A stretch of 21,598 nucleotides of DNA, from the NCBI GenBank assembly GCA_027061425.1, contig JALSUN010000208.1, positions 1-21,598 of the forward strand, read 5' to 3'. This document shows positions 6,354 to 12,716 of the stretch, in pieces (position 1 is the first letter of the stretch; each line of letters starts with the position of its first letter). This stretch comes from Helicobacteraceae bacterium. GTDB taxonomy: Bacteria > Campylobacterota > Campylobacteria > Campylobacterales > Sulfurimonadaceae. The notes under the pieces were generated by a model. It saw only the letters and a list, made by a program, of their open reading frames with translations, ran no database searches and was not told where the DNA came from. A program made the translations under genes and the position numbers.

Positions 6354-8663
6354 ATGAAACACGACACCAAGCGACTTTACCGAACCTTTTTCCTCTCATT
6401 TGGCCTCTTGGCTGTCTTGGCTTTTTTTGGTTTCTTGTTTGTGAACATTCTCATAGATGAGCAGTCAAAAAATTCCAAAATGATCAACCTCAGCGGTAAA
6501 CAGCGTATGTACACCGTTCGTGTTTTACTCTATGCCAACAAGTATAATGTGGCCAAAGACACCTTAGCACTCGAACAACTACAATATTACCTGAGTAAAA
6601 TGCACAGTGACAATGTCTATATCCCTGCCAATACAGAGAGTCAAACAGTAAAAACTGTCTATTTTAAAGATGGCGGAGTAGAAGAGGAGATAAAGGAGTT
6701 CTTTAAACTGGCTGACACTTTTATAACAACCCCAACAGAGACTACGCTCTCTCACTTGATAGTAAGCAGTGAACATCTACTCTTGGACTTAGATGAGGCA
6801 GTCACGGCCTTTGAAGCAAAAAATCTGGAACTTTCACAAACCCTGCAACAGAGACAGTTGGGTATCTTACTTGCTATCATCACGCTTCTTCTTTTTGAAG
6901 CGTTCTTCTTGGTGCGACCGGTGGTAAGGTTTATCGCCAACTACACCCAAGAGCTTGAGAGCACAGTGAAAAAACGCACTAAAAAGTACCGTCTCTATGC
7001 TGACATCTTCAAAAACACTACAGAAGGGATCATGATCACCGATCCAAACCTCAAGATCATCGATGTCAATGATGGTTTTAGACGTATCACCGGCTATACA
7101 CGTAACAGCATCTTAGGTAAAGAACCCTCTGTTCTCAAGTCAGGACTTCATGACAAGGCTTTTTATAAAGCGATGTGGCAAGACATTAACGAGACAGGCA
7201 GTTGGAATGGAAAACTGATCAACCGCCACTATGATGGTCACAACTACCATGAGACACTCAGTATTGTAAAACTCTATGATGATGAGAAGAACCTTACCAA
7301 CTATATTGGTGTCTTTAGTGATGTGAGTTCTTTGGTTCGCAATGAAGAGGAGATGCGTTATCTGGCTACGCATGATGCTCTGACCGGTCTTCCTAATCGC
7401 TATTTTTTAACAGAAGGTCTAGAACACGCTATTGCCATCGCTGAACGTAACAAAAGTAGTATTGCTGTTGTTTTTCTAGACCTTGATAACTTTAAAGTCA
7501 TTAACGACTCTATGGGTCATCAAGTAGGAGATGAATTTCTTATAGAGATCGCTAAACGTCTTAAAGAGAGTGTTAGAGTCAGTGACACTGTCGCTAGACT
7601 CGGTGGTGATGAATTTGTAATTTTGTTAGAGAGTATCCCTGATGAACAGAATCTCAATGAACTTCTTAACAAAGTGTTAAAGAACATTCGTAAGCAGTTT
7701 ACTTTTGAAAACTACAAGTTCTCTCCTTCAGCCAGTCTAGGGGTCGCCTTTAGTAAACTCGCACTCAACTGTAGTGCAACAAACCTGCTCAGACGCGCTG
7801 ACCTTGCCATGTATCAGGCTAAAGAACAGGGTAAAAACAAGGTGGTCTTCTATAATGACTCTCTGGAAGAGAAAGCACAACACTACCTGCAGGTAGAGAC
7901 CAAACTCCAAGATGCCATCGTTAACAAAACACTCGACCTCTACTTCCAACCAAAAGTTGATCTCAAGAGTCGCAGTGTCACTGGTGCTGAAGTCCTCATA
8001 CGTTGGGAGTTAGATGGAGAGATGCTCTCACCAGAGTCTTTCATCCCTATCGCTGAAGAGAGCCAACTCATTATTGAAGTGGACCGATGGGTCACGCAAG
8101 AGACTATAAAGATTATAAATTCATGGAAAACGCATAGATCACGAGAGTTACTCTTCTCCATAAACATCTCTGCACGTACCTTCTCAAACACCATGGCAAT
8201 GCAGGAGATCACCACTATGATCACCCAGAGTGGTTTGACCAAGAACATAGATCTTGAGATCACAGAAGGTGTCTTAATCCAGAACTTCTCAAGTGCACTC
8301 TACACTTTAGACATCTTAAACAACTACGGCATCTCAAGCTCACTAGATGACTTTGGAACTGCTTATTCCTCCTTCTCTTATCTTAGCAAACTTCCTTTTA
8401 GCGCTATTAAAATAGACCGTAGTTTTATTATGGATCTACAGATGGGTAATGAACAAGATGCCCGACAGAAGGTGCTTATAGCCGCTATGATAAGCTTCTC
8501 TAAACAGTTGGGTATGAAGGTCATTGCAGAAGGTATAGAGACTGAAGAGCAGTTAGAGTGGCTACTTGAGCATGATTGTGATGAAGGACAAGGATACTAC
8601 TTTAGTAAACCTATGAGACTTGAGGCCTTTGAACACTTTATAAACATGCAAAACTTACAGTAA
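6354..8663 (+). CDS. Membrane PilJ-sensor / PAS / GGDEF / EAL cyclic-di-GMP enzyme
   Basis: The protein has 769 residues. One membrane helix lies at about 12-34. A periplasmic region of the PilJ/type IV-pilus transducer kind opens with 'INLSGKQRMYTVRV' at 44-57, and a second helix lies at about 170-190. A PAS domain follows at about 212-328, GGDEF at about 335-500 and EAL at about 515-765. GGDEF is intact at 417-421 with an inhibitory I-site RVSD at 408-411. The EAL signature reads EVL (546-548). The other phosphodiesterase residues are present: Asn604, Glu635, DDFGT at 665-669, Lys686, Glu729 and Gln746. The protein can therefore be expected both to make and to break c-di-GMP, or to switch between the two. 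It has its own TATAAT and appears to be a single-gene unit. Confidence 0.92.
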   Translation: MKHDTKRLYRTFFLSFGLLAVLAFFGFLFVNILIDEQSKNSKMINLSGKQRMYTVRVLLYANKYNVAKDTLALEQLQYYLSKMHSDNVYIPANTESQTVKTVYFKDGGVEEEIKEFFKLADTFITTPTETTLSHLIVSSEHLLLDLDEAVTAFEAKNLELSQTLQQRQLGILLAIITLLLFEAFFLVRPVVRFIANYTQELESTVKKRTKKYRLYADIFKNTTEGIMITDPNLKIIDVNDGFRRITGYTRNSILGKEPSVLKSGLHDKAFYKAMWQDINETGSWNGKLINRHYDGHNYHETLSIVKLYDDEKNLTNYIGVFSDVSSLVRNEEEMRYLATHDALTGLPNRYFLTEGLEHAIAIAERNKSSIAVVFLDLDNFKVINDSMGHQVGDEFLIEIAKRLKESVRVSDTVARLGGDEFVILLESIPDEQNLNELLNKVLKNIRKQFTFENYKFSPSASLGVAFSKLALNCSATNLLRRADLAMYQAKEQGKNKVVFYNDSLEEKAQHYLQVETKLQDAIVNKTLDLYFQPKVDLKSRSVTGAEVLIRWELDGEMLSPESFIPIAEESQLIIEVDRWVTQETIKIINSWKTHRSRELLFSINISARTFSNTMAMQEITTMITQSGLTKNIDLEITEGVLIQNFSSALYTLDILNNYGISSSLDDFGTAYSSFSYLSKLPFSAIKIDRSFIMDLQMGNEQDARQKVLIAAMISFSKQLGMKVIAEGIETEEQLEWLLEHDCDEGQGYYFSKPMRLEAFEHFINMQNLQ

Positions 8664-8760
8664 AAACAGGTACTTTTAAAGCGAACATAGTCCACTTAAA
8701 TGATCTGTATCATCTAAAAAAAATATGCTTTTTGTTATATTACAAATAAAAAGAGCCTAT

Positions 8761-9069
8761 ATGACCATAGCCAACCAGATTACCATCACGGCCTTGCCCC
8801 AACAGGAGAAAACTCTAAAAGAGCAGTTAAATGATCTCGTTTCAAAAAGTATTTTGGAAAAGGGGTGTCAAAAATTTGAGCTTTATCAGTTGTATGACAA
8901 GAGAGATCAATTTTTTATCATAGAGATATGGAAACATGAAAAAGCCTACAAAAAACATCTTGAAAGCAGTACATACCTCACACTTAAAGAGACCATACAA
9001 AACATGGAGACACACCCTCTGAAACTCACCCAGTGTCTCACCAAACTTGGACTAAAGGAGCAGAAGTAA
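8761..9069 (+). CDS. ABM-fold (antibiotic biosynthesis monooxygenase-like) small protein
   Basis: This cytosolic protein of 102 residues has the ferredoxin-like ABM layout. An N-terminal strand 'ANQITITALPQQEKTLKEQL' is followed by 'CQKFELYQLYDKRDQFFIIEIW' and a helix 'HEKAYKKHLESSTY'. ABM proteins act as small quinol or polyketide monooxygenases, heme-degrading enzymes or stress proteins, and the precise reaction cannot be told here. The ATG at 8761 is chosen because AAAGAG lies a few bases upstream; an ATG at 8725 is also in frame but adds a hydrophobic leader atypical for the family. The stop overlaps the thioredoxin start (TAATG), so the two are translationally coupled and possibly share a redox role. 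Confidence 0.75.
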   Translation: MTIANQITITALPQQEKTLKEQLNDLVSKSILEKGCQKFELYQLYDKRDQFFIIEIWKHEKAYKKHLESSTYLTLKETIQNMETHPLKLTQCLTKLGLKEQK

Positions 9070-9389
9070 TGGCATTTTTTGAAGTAGATGAACAGAGTAT
9101 CGTAGGTACTTTAGATGAGGAGTTTGCTAAAGGGCAGACGGTGATTTTGAAGTTTGGATCACAGTGGTGTGACTCTTGTCACGCTCTAGAAGTTGAACTT
9201 GAAGATGTTGATGATGACAACACTAAAGTCTCCGTCTGCCTTATAGACACCGACGAATCACCAGAACTCGCAGCACAATACAGTGTCAGACAACTGCCTA
9301 CCATGTTGATCTATAAAGATAGAGAGACTTTGGTTTACAGAGGTGAAGGGGTGTTGTTAGCGCAGGATATAGAGGATTTGTTAGTTTAG
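9069..9389 (+). CDS. Thioredoxin-like protein with WCDSC active site
   Basis: The protein has 106 residues and a full thioredoxin fold. The active site is 'GSQWCDSCHALEVEL', with Cys34 and Cys37, and the cis-proline loop is 'VRQLPTMLIY' with Pro77. The central dipeptide is Asp-Ser rather than the Gly-Pro of classical thioredoxin, which should change the redox potential or partner choice. There is no signal peptide, so it is cytosolic. The ATG at 9069 overlaps the stop of the ABM-fold gene by one base and has GGAG upstream. The 3' third of this gene is duplicated as a fragment at 11188-11316 as part of a larger tandem duplication. Confidence 0.88.
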   Translation: MAFFEVDEQSIVGTLDEEFAKGQTVILKFGSQWCDSCHALEVELEDVDDDNTKVSVCLIDTDESPELAAQYSVRQLPTMLIYKDRETLVYRGEGVLLAQDIEDLLV

Positions 9390-9396
9390 AGTAAGC

Positions 9397-9414
9397 ACCT
9401 CTCGTGTGAGAGGT
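9397..9414. terminator. Hairpin between convergent thioredoxin and lipoprotein A genes
   Basis: ACCTCTC-gtgt-GAGAGGT forms a perfect 7-bp stem between the two convergent stop codons, followed by an AT-rich stretch without a strong T run. It is a plausible bidirectional terminator. The second copy of the duplication has a different but foldable hairpin at the matching place (11321-11347), which supports a real function. Confidence 0.45.
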
Positions 9415-9456
9415 ATTTATAGGTTATCACTAAAGACAACCCGTAGTAAAAGTAGC

Positions 9457-10695
9457 TTAGTTACCGTTATAAACCAAACGACCTTCAACATCTAAATCAT
9501 TATCGATATACTTAGACAACGGCTTGAAAGATGTTAACTCATTATCAAAGTCTTCATAAGTGTACTCTTTGAATTTTTTATTAGCAGCAGACTTAACACG
9601 TACCACTTGGCTACCATCATAAATGTACTCTAAGTAACTGTCATTCCACTTATACTCATTAAGGGTATCATTATTGTAGTTAGGAACATGGCTTGTAAAA
9701 CCATTTAAACGTCCATCTTTGTATACAAGTTTACCTTCATTAATCAGGCCACCCCATGGTGAAGATGCTCCATTAGCAAGCTTAACAAAGTCAAGCTGTT
9801 CGCCATCGTAAACATAAAATCTACCCGTTGCTGGTATCACCGCAGGTGTCTTGTACACTGGGCCAACAGAAGCAGATGTACTATCTTTGATATCTAAGAG
9901 ACCATCTTCGTTATAGCTAAAGTCATAAACTTTAGTAGAAACCAATTCAACTACACCATCTTTCTCAGTCGTAATGCTATTATTACTGTCTAAAGAACCT
10001 GAATCTTCATATTCTTTGATAATGGTTTGAGCGATAGGATCATTAATATCATCACTATTTGTCACATATTCATAAGTAGTTTTCGATGTATCCAAATTTC
10101 CATTAATAGTGCCGTTATTATCAAAATATTTTGTTTCTATCTCGTTCTGTTCTGTTATATAGTTGTTATCATTATATTTGAATTTATAAGCTTTTTTATA
10201 TGACTTACCTTCTAAAACTTTAAGACCACCAAGAACTGTCTTGTCGTAGTTAGTAAGGTTTGCATAAGCTTGTTCCGCTTTACCAGCAACACTATACACG
10301 GTGTTATCTTCACAAACTTTGTCTGTTGCAAAACCATCTTCATTTGGCGTATAGTTACAAACTTCAGTAACCAGTCTGTAAGACTTTGCCTCACTTTTCT
10401 CAAGCCCGCCTGTTGGTGCAGTACCATCATTTGTTAAGTAATCATTGTAACTATATGTATATACTTTATCAGTGACTTTTACAAGTTGATTTTTGTCATT
10501 GTATGCTGATGTTGTGTTTTTATCTACAACTTTTTCACCAAGATTGTTGATGTTATAATCAACAATAGACTTTACTGCTGCATCAGAATATGTTGCTGAT
10601 GCTGCTGGAGTGTCATCTTTTGTATTAGTACAACCCGTAACAACTAAAACTGCGGCTGCCAAGCTTAATGGCAATATATATTTCTGTAATTTCAT
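9457..10695 (-). CDS. Lipoprotein A, YD-like repeat protein of unknown function
   Basis: This 412-residue protein begins with a lipoprotein signal ending in the lipobox VTGC (Cys22), so it should be lipidated and anchored in a membrane. AAAGGA stands 5 nt before the ATG. The mature chain repeats units such as 'YTYSYNDYL', 'YKFKYNDNNYITEQNE', 'YDFSYNEDGLLDIKDS' and 'YIYDGSQVVRVKS'. This Y-x-Y-(N/D) strand followed by a turn resembles YD/RHS-type beta repeats and some Bacteroidetes lipoproteins. No enzymatic motif is visible and I do not recognise the family. Lipoprotein B at 11368-12594 is a clear paralogue made by tandem duplication. The most conserved part is the C-terminal 'HVPNYNND.LN.YKW' region and 'DFDNEL.SFKPLS'. 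Confidence 0.85.
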   Translation of the reverse strand: MKLQKYILPLSLAAAVLVVTGCTNTKDDTPAASATYSDAAVKSIVDYNINNLGEKVVDKNTTSAYNDKNQLVKVTDKVYTYSYNDYLTNDGTAPTGGLEKSEAKSYRLVTEVCNYTPNEDGFATDKVCEDNTVYSVAGKAEQAYANLTNYDKTVLGGLKVLEGKSYKKAYKFKYNDNNYITEQNEIETKYFDNNGTINGNLDTSKTTYEYVTNSDDINDPIAQTIIKEYEDSGSLDSNNSITTEKDGVVELVSTKVYDFSYNEDGLLDIKDSTSASVGPVYKTPAVIPATGRFYVYDGEQLDFVKLANGASSPWGGLINEGKLVYKDGRLNGFTSHVPNYNNDTLNEYKWNDSYLEYIYDGSQVVRVKSAANKKFKEYTYEDFDNELTSFKPLSKYIDNDLDVEGRLVYNGN

Positions 10696-10735
10696 TTAAA
10701 TCCTTTAATGTCACACTGAATGTGTTCTAAATGGC

Positions 10736-10741
10736 ATGATA
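10736..10741 (-). promoter_or_regulatory. Candidate -10 box for lipoprotein A
   Basis: The minus strand reads TATCAT about 40 nt before the start codon. The upstream leader is shared with lipoprotein B, where the same position reads TATACT (12637-12642). Conservation of the position in both copies supports it. Confidence 0.45.
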
Positions 10742-10819
10742 CAACATATTTTAATAAATAAATATTAAATACTGTGATTTTTCACCTGACTATTTTAACA
10801 TCAGTTACTTTTTAACACA

Positions 10820-10873
10820 TTACAACCGTTCACCATTTTTTATGCCATAACGCTTTAAGATCATCTTCTCTAC
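10820..10873 (-). pseudogene. 3'-terminal remnant of the duplicated serine protease
   Basis: Read on the minus strand this piece encodes the last 17 residues of the protease (VEKMILKRYGIKNGERL) and its TAA. It is virtually identical to 12717-12770. The adjoining sequence upstream of lipoprotein A is also shared with copy 2. It has no start and cannot be expressed as a protease. It marks copy 1 of the segmental duplication. Confidence 0.85.
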
Positions 10874-10876
10874 TAC

Positions 10877-11092
10877 TATTACGCCACCAACTAGATACCT
10901 GAAAACTCAAGAGCTCTAGAAGAGGTGAGATTCGAACGAAGAGAGATATATTTGACTTTACTCAGAAAAACATACAAACGTATGTTTTCTCTGAGATATC
11001 CTTCACCGTAGTTATGGCTACGCTAAAGAACATCTTGATTATGCACAAAATCACTCTCATTGAGATTTGGGTATCTAGTTGGTGGCGTAATA
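10877..11092. mobile_element. Inverted-repeat-bounded 216-bp segment replacing part of the protease remnant
   Basis: The segment is bounded by a perfect 23-bp inverted repeat (10877-10899 and 11070-11092). The repeat core contains TAGTTGGTGGCG and can be extended inward to about 36 bp with a one-base gap. Inside lies a strong hairpin at 10961-10995. The corresponding part of the intact copy (12771-12978) is unrelated, so the segment replaced protease sequence rather than simply inserting into it. No transposase is encoded. It could be a MITE-like element with an adjacent deletion, or sequence brought in by recombination from another repeat copy. No clear target-site duplication is seen, so the mobile-element label is tentative. 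Confidence 0.5.
10961..10995. repeat. Strong hairpin inside the inverted-repeat segment
   Basis: CTCAGAAAAACATAC and GTATGTTTTCTCTGAG pair over 15 bases with a single bulge around an AAAC loop. No T run follows, so it is more likely an element-internal palindrome than a terminator. Confidence 0.7.
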
Positions 11093-11098
11093 ATGATT

Positions 11099-11177
11099 TC
11101 TGTTGGTTGATTGGTTGACCATTTCCTCGCCATAGTCCGCAGTCCAAGCAGTGATGACTTGGAGTTCATAAGCAGGT
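11099..11177 (-). pseudogene. Internal remnant of the duplicated serine protease
   Basis: Read on the minus strand this encodes 'LLMNSKSSLLGLRTMARKW' and 'STNQPTE'. It matches residues 362-388 of the intact protease without gaps (12979-13057). It is separated from the 3'-terminal remnant by the inverted-repeat segment. Its upstream end at about 11178-11187 is the junction with the thioredoxin fragment, the novel joint expected from a tandem duplication. Confidence 0.85.
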
Positions 11178-11187
11178 GCTCATCTCT

Positions 11188-11316
11188 CCAAAACTGGCAG
11201 CACAATACAGTGTCAGACAACTGCCTAAGATGTTAATTTTTAAAAATAGAGAGGCTTTGCTTTATAAAGATGAAGAAGTAATATTAGCGCAAGATATAGA
11301 GAAAATTCTAAAGTAA
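11188..11316 (+). pseudogene. Thioredoxin 3' fragment, left end of the second duplication copy
   Basis: The frame encodes 42 residues (LAAQYSVRQLPKMLIFKNRE, then a stretch ending ILK) and a TAA. It matches the last third of the thioredoxin at 9261-9389, including the cis-Pro loop. The WCDSC site and start are missing, so it is a remnant. It has collected substitutions but no stop or frameshift. Downstream sequence continues into lipoprotein B exactly as the intact gene continues into lipoprotein A. Confidence 0.9.
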
Positions 11317-11320
11317 CGAT

Positions 11321-11347
11321 AAGAATTTCTCTAATCGAGGAACTCTT
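11321..11347. terminator. Hairpin between thioredoxin fragment and lipoprotein B
   Basis: AAGAATTTCTC and GAGGAACTCTT pair with one mismatch and one G-U around a 5-nt loop. It sits at the same relative place as the hairpin at 9397-9414 though the primary sequence has changed. A bidirectional terminator role is plausible but unproven. Confidence 0.35.
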
Positions 11348-11367
11348 ATAAGCATTTAGATCATGAT

Positions 11368-12594
11368 TTAGTCACCTTGATTATATATCAAATCTCCTTT
11401 GGGACTTACATCTGTATCTAAAAATAATGATAGTGGCTTAAATGAGTATAGTTCATTATCAAAGTCTGCATATAAAACTTCCACATGTGCATTATCGCCA
11501 AGTTCAATAATAACAACTCTATTTCCGTCATAAACAAACTCGAAATGTTCAGTATTCCATTTATATTGATTTAATTTATCATTGTTATAGTTAGGTACGT
11601 GACGAGTAACTCCGCTAATACGTCCATCTTTATAGACGAATTGTCCACCATCCGTCAAATTATCATCACTATCATATTCTATAAAATCCAGTTGATCTCC
11701 ATCATAAACATAATAAGTAGAATAAGGAACAGAAGGAGCTTTATAAATTGCGAAGCCACTTTCACTAGATTCTGTAATAATATCAAGTTTGTCTAATTCG
11801 TTATAGCTAAAATCATATATTACTGTTACATGATGTTCTGCTACACCATCTTTCGTACCCGTTGTGCTACCATTACTGTCTAAAGAACCAGCATCATAAT
11901 ATACTTTTTTTATCGTTCGTACTATAGGATCATTAATATCAGATGTGTATGTTACATACTCATAAGTATTTTTAAAAGTACTTTTGGCACCTGTATTTTC
12001 AGAACCATTGTAATCATAAAAGAATCTTGTTGTTCCACTTTCTTCCGTTACGTACCTGTTAGCATTATATGTATATGTTTTTTTTGTCTGAGTTTTATCC
12101 CAAGCAGTATTTAAGCCCGCAGTAGTAAGAACATTCTGATCAAATTTTGTTAAATTTTTCCATGCTGTCTCAGGTTTATTAGCAACACTGTAAAGATTCT
12201 TATTTGAGCATTCTTCTTTACTGACTTGACCATTTTCATCAGGCACGATGTCACATATCTCTATCTCAACACGGTATGACTTAGCGTAATTTATTTTAAG
12301 ATTTGCAGGAATGTTCTTGATCGTGCCATTATTTTCATAATAATCTGCATAAGAATATTGATATTCCTTATAACTGTGCTTTACCACCTTATTTTCATCA
12401 TTATAAGTTAATGTTGCATTACTCTCAACTACTTCTTCACTAAGATTGTTAACACTATAAAATACCATAGATTTCATAGCTGCATTAGAGTATGTTTCTG
12501 CTACTGGAGCATCATCTTCTGTACTACTACAACCCGTAGCAACCGAAACTGCTGCTACAAAACTCAGTGACAGTAAATAGTTCTGTAATTTCAT
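11368..12594 (-). CDS. Lipoprotein B, paralogue of lipoprotein A
   Basis: This 408-residue lipoprotein has the lipobox ATGC (Cys22) and the same AAAGGA ribosome site as lipoprotein A. The two align along their whole length, with the signal sequence, 'YSNAAMKSMV', 'DINDPIVRTI', 'AGSLDSN', 'YYVYDGDQLDFIE', 'HVPNYNNDKLNQYKWN' and 'DFDNELYSFKPLS' in register, but many positions differ. The Y-x-Y-(N/D) repeat pattern is kept. The DNA is noticeably more AT-rich than copy A. Keeping a full frame after this much divergence implies both copies are under selection. No function is recognisable; surface display or ligand binding is only a guess. Confidence 0.85.
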   Translation of the reverse strand: MKLQNYLLSLSFVAAVSVATGCSSTEDDAPVAETYSNAAMKSMVFYSVNNLSEEVVESNATLTYNDENKVVKHSYKEYQYSYADYYENNGTIKNIPANLKINYAKSYRVEIEICDIVPDENGQVSKEECSNKNLYSVANKPETAWKNLTKFDQNVLTTAGLNTAWDKTQTKKTYTYNANRYVTEESGTTRFFYDYNGSENTGAKSTFKNTYEYVTYTSDINDPIVRTIKKVYYDAGSLDSNGSTTGTKDGVAEHHVTVIYDFSYNELDKLDIITESSESGFAIYKAPSVPYSTYYVYDGDQLDFIEYDSDDNLTDGGQFVYKDGRISGVTRHVPNYNNDKLNQYKWNTEHFEFVYDGNRVVIIELGDNAHVEVLYADFDNELYSFKPLSLFLDTDVSPKGDLIYNQGD

Positions 12595-12636
12595 TTAAAT
12601 CCTTTAATGTCATACTAAATATGTATTCTAAATGGC

Positions 12637-12642
12637 AGTATA
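12637..12642 (-). promoter_or_regulatory. Candidate -10 box for lipoprotein B
   Basis: The minus strand reads TATACT about 43 nt before the start codon, aligned with TATCAT in front of lipoprotein A within a shared leader. B is the closer match to TATAAT, so it may be the more strongly expressed copy. Confidence 0.45.
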
Positions 12643-12716
12643 CAACAGTAATAAACTAATATTAGATACTGTGACTTTCTAGCTCACTATTTTAACATCA
12701 GTTACTTTTTAACACA

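Noticed and set aside
10919..10940. The stretch AGGTGAGATTCGAAC looks like the reverse of a tRNA T-arm and 3' end.
   Set aside because: The bases after the T-loop do not pair with the required stem and no acceptor, anticodon arm or CCA can be found, so it is not a tRNA and probably not an att-site fragment.
10962..11147. A minus-strand frame of 61 codons over the inverted-repeat segment, considered as a small element-encoded protein.
   Set aside because: It overlaps the protease remnant in another frame, runs through the hairpin and has no recognisable domain.
11023..11220. A minus-strand open frame of 65 codons crossing the duplication joint.
   Set aside because: It is a chance fusion of antisense thioredoxin sequence, the protease remnant and the end of the inverted-repeat segment. 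No ribosome site is seen.
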